64,000 nucleotides of DNA, from assembly GCA_016283095.1 (NCBI GenBank), contig JAEEMG010000043.1, forward strand, positions 30,345 to 94,344, in the 5' to 3' direction. This DNA comes from Paludibacteraceae bacterium (GTDB lineage Bacteria; Bacteroidota; Bacteroidia; Bacteroidales; Paludibacteraceae). Below the pieces are notes generated by a model. The model was not told where the DNA came from, did no database searches, and was given only the letters and a program-made list of their open reading frames with translations. This document shows, in pieces, positions 44,958 through 52,637 of the stretch. How positions within the stretch are numbered: the first letter of the stretch is position 1; the number at the start of each line of letters is the position of its first letter. Made by a program: the position numbers and the translations under genes.

Positions 44958-45207
44958 AATTCATAATTCATAATGCATAATTCGTAATTGTTGGGGATAA
45001 TCCTCGCATCTGGTGAATCCAACCCTCGTAGAGACGCACGGACGTGCGTGTTTTGGTCAATTCGCAATGCATAATGCATAATTCGTAATTGTCAATATCG
45101 GATACATTTATTTTGTTCCCCTATTACACCGCTAGGCGTTCAATATCGGTAGAACGTTTGAATGCCCCATTTTCCATACGCCTTTAGGCGTTCAATTTTG
45201 ATGAAAA
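44958..45207 (-). repeat. Right arm of ~250-bp inverted repeat
   Basis: Reverse complement of the left arm (42335-42590) with few differences; it contains a REP element at 45026-45051. Just beyond and overlapping its outer part, three degenerate ~52-base direct units begin at about 45126, 45178 and 45230, each starting with a short palindrome such as CGCCTTTAGGCG followed by TTCAAT. The sequence from 45240 to 45393 is AT-rich with no gene. Confidence 0.9.
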
Positions 45208-45393
45208 ACGTTTGAAAAATCCCATTTTAACACGCCGTTAGGCATTAAATAATGGCAATTTCAACATTTTTTTGAAAAAAAATCGAAATTTGTTTGCATA
45301 TATCAAAACGAAACTCTAATTTTGCTATCGCAAAACAAAAATTAGTGCTTTGTAGTAAAAACGAGAAAATTTGAGGTTAAATTTAGTCCAAAG

Positions 45394-45990
45394 ATGGCAA
45401 CAAAATTTAGTCAGAACGAGGAGCAGGAAAATGCTCACAACAATATAAACGGAGACGGACAAACTCCAGAAAATCTATCGGTAGCTGAAGCGATCGACAG
45501 ACTTTTTGAAATTGTCAAGAAAAATGAACATTACATGGCCCAGGCTTTCGCAAACGCTCCTGAGTGGCAGTCGAGAGCACAAATGACCATGACGACGTTC
45601 AAAGATGGCGAAAAACAAAAAAACTCACATGTTGTGGTAAACGTACCGTCGACATTCTCAAAAGAGCAGAAAGATGTCTTGAAAGAATATGTGACCCAAA
45701 TGGGCGGTACCTACACCAATATGAAGGTTGTGGAGACAGGTCAGGACGGAACGCAGAATGTTTCTTTCCCAGCGAAAATCGAGTTTGGAAAAGATGCCGC
45801 CTACACACCTGAGGTTTGTGCCAAAATGCTGCTTGGCGTGGAAAAGGAAAACCTTGTAAAGGAGATCCTCGAAACAAACGCAGCACATAATCAATTGCAG
45901 AAAATAACAAAAGATAAAGAAAAGAAGATGAGTAACAGTAATGAATATCAACAGATTGCTTCTCAAAAGAAAAGCGGTCTTAAGTTATGA
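45394..45990 (+). CDS. Hypothetical protein, paralogue 1 of a tandem pair
   Basis: 198 residues: VAEAIDRLFEIVKKNEHYMAQ, then APEWQSRAQMTMTTF, a VVVNVPSTFSKEQKDVLKEY block and MGGTYTNMKV. All blocks recur in the gene at 46182. The ends are charged and variable. Predicted cytoplasmic. It stands 190 bases outside the inverted-repeat arm and its stop codon starts the foldable RNA segment after it. No family recognised. Confidence 0.7.
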   Translation: MATKFSQNEEQENAHNNINGDGQTPENLSVAEAIDRLFEIVKKNEHYMAQAFANAPEWQSRAQMTMTTFKDGEKQKNSHVVVNVPSTFSKEQKDVLKEYVTQMGGTYTNMKVVETGQDGTQNVSFPAKIEFGKDAAYTPEVCAKMLLGVEKENLVKEILETNAAHNQLQKITKDKEKKMSNSNEYQQIASQKKSGLKL

Positions 45991-46101
45991 GACAAGAATG
46001 ACTATCGATATGTTAATGTTTAGTCTTAGGGGGTATCGTTATGGTGCTCCCCTAAGTGCGTATAACGACTGTTAGTTGCCTAGCGAGTCAGACCTGTCTC
46101 A
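45988..46101 (+). ncRNA. Candidate structured RNA between the tandem paralogues
   Basis: TGAGACA (45988-45994) and TGTCTCA (46095-46101) form a closing stem. Inside are GACTA/TAGTC (46000-46004/46021-46025), CTTAGGGG/CCCCTAAG (46025-46032/46049-46056, sharing one base with the previous stem) and GACT/AGTC (46067-46070/46086-46089). The GC content and number of nested stems are unusual for a gap here. It lies 80 bases before the second paralogue and could control it; it could also be an element end. Confidence 0.45.
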
Positions 46102-46181
46102 ATAAAAACCTATCCCCCTTACATCTTGTCCAACAAAATTAATTTCACTATTTTTGTAAGCGAATAGAGTACAGTCAAATA

Positions 46182-46790
46182 ATGGCAGGAAAAGAACGTC
46201 AAAAAAATATTAGTCCAACTACTGAAGAAACGAAACAATCAGCGGAGGTGACAAAAAAAATCACCAAACTGGATGTTACGGAGGGTCTTCCTTTGGAAAG
46301 AGTCTCCCTTGGCGACGCTATTGCCAGACTGACTGACATTGTCTCAAAGAATGAGGAGAACATGGAGAAAGCTTTCTCCGACGTCCCAGAATGGCAGGCC
46401 CGCACCATGATGAGCATGTCAACATTCAGAAAAGAGACTGCGTTGGGAGCAAACGGAAAACCTAAGAAAGAGATCCACACTATCGTGAAAGTACCGTCGA
46501 CCTTCACCGACGAACAAAAAGAGCTCCTGAAAGAGTACGCAATTGAGATGGGCGGAACATACACAAACATCAAAGTGGAAGATATCCTTCCCGACGGCAC
46601 TGTGGAAGAGTCGTTCCCTGCCCAGATAGAATTTAGCAAAGAGTCGGCCTACTCCGCAGAAATATGCGCGAAAATGCTGTTAGGAGAAAACAAAGATGAG
46701 ATCCTCAAAGAGCTGATGGAGAGAAAGTTGATCCAGGAGGAGAGACAAAAGGCTATAGAGGAGAGAGAAAAGGGGAAAAACGAGAAATAA
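46182..46790 (+). CDS. Hypothetical protein, paralogue 2 of a tandem pair
   Basis: 202 residues with the same blocks as its neighbour: LGDAIARLTDIVSKNEENMEK, VPEWQARTMMSMSTF, VPSTFTDEQKELLKEYAIEM, GGTYTNIKV and ICAKMLLGENKDE. Roughly half the residues match. Lys/Glu-rich tail. A small hairpin with Ts (AAAGGC-TAC-GCCTTT, 46870-46887) downstream may end the transcript. Function unknown. Confidence 0.7.
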   Translation: MAGKERQKNISPTTEETKQSAEVTKKITKLDVTEGLPLERVSLGDAIARLTDIVSKNEENMEKAFSDVPEWQARTMMSMSTFRKETALGANGKPKKEIHTIVKVPSTFTDEQKELLKEYAIEMGGTYTNIKVEDILPDGTVEESFPAQIEFSKESAYSAEICAKMLLGENKDEILKELMERKLIQEERQKAIEEREKGKNEK

Positions 46791-46995
46791 ATAATCCCTA
46801 CTCCATTGCCAACTGGATAACGTCAATTCGATGAAATAATAAAACCACAGAGACACAAAGTTAACAGAGAAAGGCTACGCCTTTTTTATGAGAAAAAAAG
46901 ATGTAAGAATTCAATCATAAAGTGGAATAAACATTTCTTTTATGATTGTTCGTTATTGCGAATTTGCAGATTACAATTCGTCGAAATCACGTTAA

Positions 46996-47030
46996 TTAAA
47001 AAGAGTGAAGAACCGAAATTCTCCACTCTT
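46996..47030 (-). terminator. Terminator after protease/lipoprotein cassette 2
   Basis: AAGAGTGAAGAA (47001-47012) pairs with TTCTCCACTCTT (47019-47030) with one mismatch; on the minus strand five Ts follow. It has the same loop CCGAAA as the cassette 1 terminator, so the terminator was duplicated with the genes. Confidence 0.8.
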
Positions 47031-47039
47031 AATTTTCAA

Positions 47040-47540
47040 TTACTCACTTGCTTCTTTCTCCTCGGTAGTCTCATAATAATCAAGTAAGTTGCGATCTTCA
47101 TAATAAGATATAACTTTTTTCAAGGTTGAATCATCCATAAAATAATAGGTGTATTCATTATCCCCTTTAGATACTATTTTACGTTTATTACTATAAAACA
47201 AAGTATATGCAAAACCAAAATCATGAAGTTTTAACTTCATTTTAGGGCTATGCATCCAAACAGTATCCGCACAAGAAAAATCTGGCAAAATATCATTGAA
47301 ATAAAAAGACATTGTGTCTTGCAACCCTAACGAATATGACTTATAGCCTTGATATATTTTCCCATCTGCGTTTGACTTATGCGAATAATGGAAATCCACA
47401 TACAATGAATCCGACGTGTCATTGATGAAAAAATAATTCGAATAAATTTCTGGTTCCGATGTCGTCAGCTTGTCACATGATGACATATTAATAATCAGCC
47501 CAAAAGTCAAAAAGAGCATCAATTTTTTTACTTGTTTCAT
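47040..47540 (-). CDS. Small lipoprotein B2 of protease cassette 2
   Basis: 166 residues; signal MKQVKKLMLFLTFGLIINMSSC with lipobox cysteine at 22, core FFINDTSDSLYVDFHYSH, YSLGLQDTMSFYF and a C-terminal YYFMDDSTLKKV. It has a longer acidic tail (ETTEEKEASE) than the cassette 1 members. Same unknown family. Confidence 0.75.
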   Translation of the reverse strand: MKQVKKLMLFLTFGLIINMSSCDKLTTSEPEIYSNYFFINDTSDSLYVDFHYSHKSNADGKIYQGYKSYSLGLQDTMSFYFNDILPDFSCADTVWMHSPKMKLKLHDFGFAYTLFYSNKRKIVSKGDNEYTYYFMDDSTLKKVISYYEDRNLLDYYETTEEKEASE

Positions 47541-47653
47541 TGTCTATATAATGATTGACTATTATGAACTAGAAAAATCAGCTCTGATTTTCGAAATTTC
47601 TTAAAATAGGAATAGGACAAAGACTCAATTGATTCACAATGGCTTTATCATAT

Positions 47654-48106
47654 CTATTTTTTATAAAATTCCAATAATCCGTATTTAGATAATTTTGAGG
47701 ACAAGGAGTCAATAGATTCTGAATTTATATGATAATACCTATCAATTGTTGACCTTCCAGTTATTGTAAAATCTTTTTTTGAATAAAATGAAGAATATGC
47801 AGGTCCTGAAGAATGGTATTTTAGTTCCACATTTCCTTGTTTCAAATACATTGAATCCGCATACAAAATCTTATCCTCTACCATATCTATTGTATCAAAT
47901 GGAGACAATACAAGTGCTGTATACACGCCTTCACTTAAATTACCATTTATATTGTACATTTTTATATACAATGTATCATTGCTATCATTGATATAATGAT
48001 CAAAGAAATCATATTCAGGATCACTTTTCACTATTTTGTTGCAAGAAGAAAGACTACCTAGTACGCCAATAATCAAAAAGAGCGTCAATATTTTTACTTG
48101 TTTCAT
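47654..48106 (-). CDS. Small lipoprotein A2 of protease cassette 2
   Basis: 150 residues; signal MKQVKILTLFLIIGVLGSLSSC. Only the signal and the HYINDSNDTLYIKMY core are close to its paralogues; the rest has diverged strongly (SEGVYTALVLSPFDTID). The first 53 bases overlap the protease gene exactly as in cassette 1. Confidence 0.75.
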   Translation of the reverse strand: MKQVKILTLFLIIGVLGSLSSCNKIVKSDPEYDFFDHYINDSNDTLYIKMYNINGNLSEGVYTALVLSPFDTIDMVEDKILYADSMYLKQGNVELKYHSSGPAYSSFYSKKDFTITGRSTIDRYYHINSESIDSLSSKLSKYGLLEFYKK

Positions 48107-49595
48107 TATCTATAGGTTTTATATTTTTCAAATGATTTCTAAACTGAGTCCAATTTGTAATACCCAATAATGCTTTTTGAACATCTAGTAAAGAATATCC
48201 TGCAATTTTATCATCATAATAACCAATAAAATTTGGATCTTCAACACCATAATCTCTCAAATCATTTACAAGTCCTGTATACTGAGATCCATATGGATCA
48301 GTGTTAGGAAACGCTATAAGTCTTCCATACTTTCCATATTTTCTTAAAGAAAAAAAGTCTTGTACGCCGACAGCCCATGTATCACATACATTATCATTAG
48401 TTGCTAAAAAATTTAATAAGCCAACATATTCACAATGAGCAGAATGAGCCAATTCATGAATAGTTGTACCATAATAGGAGGCAGAGTTTTTTTCTTTACC
48501 ATTAGAATAAAAGCAGAAAATTTTTATTTCCTTAGGACGTACAGGACAAAATTCTCCACTAATTTTTTCCTTATGTTCAGAATTAGGTGTGATCTCAATA
48601 TTTTTTTCTGGACTTTGAGTACCACATCTGTCTCCATAAAAGTATTCATGTGCAGGAATAAACAAACTAGCATAGATCCATTGCTTCACATTCTCACTCT
48701 TTCTGAAAATTTTGTCGACCCTACTTTTATTCTTTTGAATGACGTAGTCAGCAGTGACAAATAAATTCTGTTCTGGAATGATTCTAAACACATCCCTTTT
48801 CCATTCTATTGAATACTTGCAGTCACCTCGCTTTGTAGTGGAACATTGGAAATATCCACTTTTGTCTGTACAGTTCTGATAGGTTATTATATGATAACGC
48901 ATTCTGACAGGGACACCCTCCAATGGTACTACTGTATTCGTATAATTGTCCTCGTAACGAAGTCTTCCTCCTGCTCTCCACTGTGATCCTCTCGTCTCAG
49001 GAGTTGAGATTATAGAACTATCTCCAGCCAACAAATAAGCTTTTTCCTCAAGTTGTTCCCACGAAATGGCTCTGCCCGAACGAAGTTCCGCCTCATCATC
49101 CTCCTCATAATAGATTTCATCCAACACTTCATACTCCACTTCTGGCAACGGATGATCGATAGGCACGCACACATACTGATATGTAGGCACAGAATCTGGC
49201 AATGAAGGATCGTGGTATCCTCCGCCTTCTCCTATCAACTCAACGTCGAGCGGATAATTATAAAAATACAACGTGGTGTCTGACTCAAGAAGTCTCAACT
49301 CCTCAACATTCTTGGGAGCGAACTTCAGATAAAGATGTGTCGGAGCAATTGTCTCGCATGATCTCAATCCCGATTGTTCTGCCAACTCATTATATGCCTG
49401 CTGAACCACTTTCAATGAATAAGGGTTTGGTATCTTCTTACCTAATTTCAGAGTTCCATCACTCGCGTCAAATTCCTGCATCTTCGCACTGTTTTCTACG
49501 ATCTCATTCTCAATCTCATCGGTGCAGGATGACACACCACACAAAACAGACAAAACCAAGGATGCATTAATCACCAGTTTCGCATTACCCCCCAT
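48054..49595 (-). CDS. Putative zinc-metalloprotease lipoprotein (HELAH), cassette 2
   Basis: 513 residues from the ATG at 49595; signal ends LCGVSSC. The N-terminal ~300 residues are almost identical to the copy at 23414-24967, and the HExxH region reads TTIHELAHSAHCEYVG, followed by DTWAVGVQDFFSLRKYG. The C-terminal third is clearly more diverged, for example GIQRPEED against GTQSPEKN and changes around the third-ligand region. This pattern suggests either gene conversion of the front or selection for change at the back. Peptidase activity is inferred only from the motif. Confidence 0.75.
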   Translation of the reverse strand: MGGNAKLVINASLVLSVLCGVSSCTDEIENEIVENSAKMQEFDASDGTLKLGKKIPNPYSLKVVQQAYNELAEQSGLRSCETIAPTHLYLKFAPKNVEELRLLESDTTLYFYNYPLDVELIGEGGGYHDPSLPDSVPTYQYVCVPIDHPLPEVEYEVLDEIYYEEDDEAELRSGRAISWEQLEEKAYLLAGDSSIISTPETRGSQWRAGGRLRYEDNYTNTVVPLEGVPVRMRYHIITYQNCTDKSGYFQCSTTKRGDCKYSIEWKRDVFRIIPEQNLFVTADYVIQKNKSRVDKIFRKSENVKQWIYASLFIPAHEYFYGDRCGTQSPEKNIEITPNSEHKEKISGEFCPVRPKEIKIFCFYSNGKEKNSASYYGTTIHELAHSAHCEYVGLLNFLATNDNVCDTWAVGVQDFFSLRKYGKYGRLIAFPNTDPYGSQYTGLVNDLRDYGVEDPNFIGYYDDKIAGYSLLDVQKALLGITNWTQFRNHLKNIKPIDNETSKNIDALFDYWRTR

Positions 49596-49660
49596 TTTTA
49601 GGAGGACAATTTTTCGGACTAATCTTAAATTTCATATATATGTTTTTGAAAATATCGTTG

Positions 49661-49668
49661 CAAAGATA
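49661..49668 (-). promoter_or_regulatory. -7 box (TATCTTTG) of protease cassette 2
   Basis: On the minus strand TATCTTTGC lies 65 bases before the ATG at 49595, at nearly the same distance as the box of cassette 1. Confidence 0.5.
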
Positions 49669-49794
49669 GCTAATTTTTTGACGAATCATCTCGATATTAT
49701 TAATTTTCCCCTCTTCCTCTCAAAAAGTCGTAGACTTTTCTCTGGGATCTTCTGACCTCTGTGGTTTTATTAATTCTGTGTGCTCGCCTATGGC

Positions 49795-50526
49795 TCACAA
49801 CAGATTATACACCTCTATCAACGTCTTCAACGACTTGACATCTCCAAATTCCGGAATATGGAGCTTGAAATATTTGATGATTGTCTCGAGTAGAAACTGG
49901 CGTTCTGTCCTGTCGAGACGGTAGAATTTCATATTTCGGTAGTTGATTCTCAGCAATGTGGGAAGGAATGCCGTTTGCTGATGGTTCAGGTAGAATGCGT
50001 GCAACGGCATATTATATTCGTATTGGCTTGTGGAAAGGTCGAAATAGGCATCTCCACGATGCTTTTCCGTGTTCGGCTGGATTCCAAGCAAACGGCTCAA
50101 CCCGACAAGCGTGGCGATGTGGAAATTGGCAATATTACGCTGTGTATGTTCGAGCGACGCTACTGTCTGCCAACAATAGTCGAAGATCTCCTGCGTCTCC
50201 TCACCCTTATGGATACTCCTGACAAATATCTCAGCCAGAAACATCGCTATTGTCGACTTTTCAGGCTGTATGAAGAGATCAATCAACGGATAAGACGGAG
50301 TGGCTTCCTTCAACGTCGGCAACTCCTTGTTGGGACGGTAATCCCACGTCACATCCACAGCAGAAAGAGGAAATATATAAGACGCTTTATGTCCCGACCG
50401 TTTGCTCCATGCCCCATAAACGATAAAATCCACTCTTCCCGCCTCTTCAGTGAGCGTGCGCACCACAAGCTTGTCGCCAGCTGTACGCACCGCACCAAGT
50501 ATGATCGCACGAGTAGTGATGAGCAT
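49795..50526 (-). CDS. recO: DNA repair protein RecO
   Basis: The ATG at 50526 (MLITTRAIILGAVRTAGDKL) gives 243 residues: an N-terminal OB fold with VRTLTEEAGRVDFIVYGA and a helical C-terminal part (FLAEIFVRSI, LLGIQPNT). RecO works with RecR to load RecA at single-strand gaps. The zinc-finger cysteines of some RecO proteins are absent. An upstream frame start at 50580 would overlap the thioesterase gene. Confidence 0.9.
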   Translation of the reverse strand: MLITTRAIILGAVRTAGDKLVVRTLTEEAGRVDFIVYGAWSKRSGHKASYIFPLSAVDVTWDYRPNKELPTLKEATPSYPLIDLFIQPEKSTIAMFLAEIFVRSIHKGEETQEIFDYCWQTVASLEHTQRNIANFHIATLVGLSRLLGIQPNTEKHRGDAYFDLSTSQYEYNMPLHAFYLNHQQTAFLPTLLRINYRNMKFYRLDRTERQFLLETIIKYFKLHIPEFGDVKSLKTLIEVYNLL

Positions 50527-50530
50527 CGTC

Positions 50531-50905
50531 TTACTGCAATTTTGACATGAATCTCTGCTTGTCCACCACGAATCTCTCATGGTACGCAGTGCCGATCACG
50601 TCACCAGCCTCATCAGTGGCTGTGATCTCAAAACAGATTTTTCTGCCGTCGATATTGACAATCTTGGCCTCAACTGTAACAGTTTTGCCAATCGCCGTAG
50701 CCCTCACATGCTTCACATTGATTTCGATGCCCACAGTGTCGTTGTTAGCGTCAAGATCAGGACGGACCATCTCAAGAGCAGTCTGCTCCATCTTTGCGAC
50801 AAGAGCAGGAGTGCCGAACACATTAAGTCCACCACTTCCAAGATTCACAGCCGAATCCTTGTCTGCAACTGTATATTTCTTTACTGATATATCGTTGATA
50901 TTCAT
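50531..50905 (-). CDS. Hotdog-fold thioesterase (FlK type)
   Basis: 124 residues with GSGGLNVFGTPALVAKMEQTA and VGIEINVKHVRATAIGKTV, the pattern of single-domain hotdog thioesterases related to fluoroacetyl-CoA thioesterase FlK. Probably hydrolyses a short acyl-CoA. Four bases before recO, so cotranscribed. Confidence 0.85.
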   Translation of the reverse strand: MNINDISVKKYTVADKDSAVNLGSGGLNVFGTPALVAKMEQTALEMVRPDLDANNDTVGIEINVKHVRATAIGKTVTVEAKIVNIDGRKICFEITATDEAGDVIGTAYHERFVVDKQRFMSKLQ

Positions 50906-50947
50906 TTTGTTTTTCGAGAAAAAAAATAGAACTTTGTACTGTTTATT

Positions 50948-50981
50948 CCCGGTAGTCCCTGAGTTATCTCAAACTATCGGG
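50948..50981. other. Hairpin between acyltransferase and thioesterase genes
   Basis: CCCGGTAGT (50948-50956) pairs with ACTATCGGG (50973-50981) with one G-T pair, and TGAG/CTCA adds inner pairs. T-rich sequence follows only on the plus strand, although both flanking genes are on the minus strand. Confidence 0.45.
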
Positions 50982-51056
50982 TTTTGTTTTATTATTGATT
51001 TCCTTATATAGCAATCATATCAACTTAAGCTGATTATAATTCAACCTTTATAAAAA

Positions 51057-51911
51057 TCAATTGTCAACTTCAGGAATCATTGGCCAAGGATTGTGGATGA
51101 TTCCAGCAGCGTCGAGCATCTTCTCATAAACCTCCTTACGCAACTTGTCTACAGCCTGCTTTCTTGGCAACGACTTGTCGGCATACATAGGTTCAAGCAC
51201 TTTAAGTGTCATCAACGGCTCCCCCTTGGCAAACAATTTTCTCCAGCCTGTACGCTCACGGTGGACGTACACCATCGGAATGATTGGCATGTCGTACTTG
51301 TATGCCCAGTTGAACGCTCCCTTACGGAATGGCTTGAATGGTTTGTAAAAATCCCAACGCACTCCTTCTGGGAATATATGGAACCACTCTTTTCTCTCAT
51401 GCAAAATGTCGAACGCCTCGTTAAATTTCTTTATTCCGCCCATGTTGTCGGGAATAGGAATACATCTTGCACCACGAAGATTGAAATAGTCGCTAGTCTT
51501 GAATGTGTCTGCCCACGCGGGAATCCAAAGACGACGGTAACCGACTGCTTGTCTGATACCTGGCACATCCCAACGATACTGATGGTTAGCAACTGTGATG
51601 GCACCGTTGCTGAAATCCTTACCGTCTAACACATGCTTGTTCTCAACCTTCAAACCATATATCATCCAGTTCAGGAAATTGCAAAGATACGTCTTCAAAT
51701 CGCAAAGGAACACATTCCTCTTGTAGTCTGAAGACTCGTCAAGGTAAGGATAAGTCTCATCAAACTTCAAATCCCTCACCACCTCCACTTTCACCATGCG
51801 GCGAAACGGATCGTCATCAGGAAAATTCACAGCCAAATCTGGCACATAAACACCCTCTTTCACCTTCAACTCTTTATACTTCTCTCCGTTCAAACAAGAA
51901 ATATTCCCCAT
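51057..51911 (-). CDS. PlsC-like acyltransferase
   Basis: 284 residues with the acyltransferase motif NHQYRWD (H110, D115), then GARCIPIPDNMGG and FHIFPEGVRWD. The family acylates lysophospholipids or related acceptors at the inner membrane. A ~100-residue N-terminal extension precedes the catalytic block. 11 bases after the acetoacetate-decarboxylase-like gene. Confidence 0.85.
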   Translation of the reverse strand: MGNISCLNGEKYKELKVKEGVYVPDLAVNFPDDDPFRRMVKVEVVRDLKFDETYPYLDESSDYKRNVFLCDLKTYLCNFLNWMIYGLKVENKHVLDGKDFSNGAITVANHQYRWDVPGIRQAVGYRRLWIPAWADTFKTSDYFNLRGARCIPIPDNMGGIKKFNEAFDILHERKEWFHIFPEGVRWDFYKPFKPFRKGAFNWAYKYDMPIIPMVYVHRERTGWRKLFAKGEPLMTLKVLEPMYADKSLPRKQAVDKLRKEVYEKMLDAAGIIHNPWPMIPEVDN

Positions 51912-51922
51912 TATCGTCGCTG

Positions 51923-52537
51923 TTATTTTTTAATGTAGTCAATATTAAACTTCTCAAAGTGTATTCCGACAAGCGGTGAGAACAACGCTACGTCAGGAAA
52001 CTTGGCAGGTCGCACTCCGATTGCCTCAATCTTCGCAAAACTTGCTGTGCCGCTTCCGTTGTAATCCCACTTCACAACCTTTCCGTCTTCCACAGATACA
52101 AGCGGGAACTTGACCATATCAGATGTCATAGGGATATTGAATCCCCACGTCTGAACCTCTATTCTGAAAATCGGTTTCCCATCACGTGTCACAATGATTG
52201 TCTCTGTCTTGTCGTCAACCTTCTCTATTCTGAAATCTGCTAGCTCCTTCTTGCCAAACACCTGCTGTTCCATAGCTGCCGCTGACGAACAATATGCTTT
52301 CGACACCATATATGATTCATCTCCATCAATGGCAAACTTACCAGGAATGAACAAAAGTTCCTGATATGGTCCTATCGATGAATTTGTATAGTTTGCAAAG
52401 ATTACTGCACCGAAACCTCCTTCAAAATTCTTCTTCTGTTCCTTCGAAAGAAAACAATCCTTTCCAATGAACTCCTCATCAAAATAGTAGGCAAATATAT
52501 ATCCATTGCCCTCTTTTACTTGCTTGTTAGCTTCCAT
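51923..52537 (-). CDS. Acetoacetate decarboxylase-like protein
   Basis: 204 residues with a beta-barrel pattern recalling the ADC fold: YQELLFIPGKF, YMVSKAYCSSAAAMEQ, and GFNIPMTSDMVKFPLV. The catalytic lysine pair of true ADC is not evident, so it may bind or modify another ligand. Placed with an acyltransferase and menD, in a likely lipid or quinone-related transcript. Confidence 0.6.
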   Translation of the reverse strand: MEANKQVKEGNGYIFAYYFDEEFIGKDCFLSKEQKKNFEGGFGAVIFANYTNSSIGPYQELLFIPGKFAIDGDESYMVSKAYCSSAAAMEQQVFGKKELADFRIEKVDDKTETIIVTRDGKPIFRIEVQTWGFNIPMTSDMVKFPLVSVEDGKVVKWDYNGSGTASFAKIEAIGVRPAKFPDVALFSPLVGIHFEKFNIDYIKK

Positions 52538-52637
52538 AGCCCTCTTTCCATTTGAATTTCAGCCCAAAAATACAATTTTTTCAATTGCAGAACAAAATAA
52601 GTGAAGAGATAAATGGTGAAAATATATAGTTATCTTC

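Noticed and set aside
45126..45250. Possible CRISPR array (palindrome-headed units)
   Set aside because: The intervals between palindromes are themselves similar, not unique spacers; only three degenerate units and no cas gene.
46021..46101. tRNA-like or rRNA-like gene
   Set aside because: Stem lengths and loop sequences do not give a cloverleaf with T-loop or anticodon features; kept only as a candidate structured RNA.
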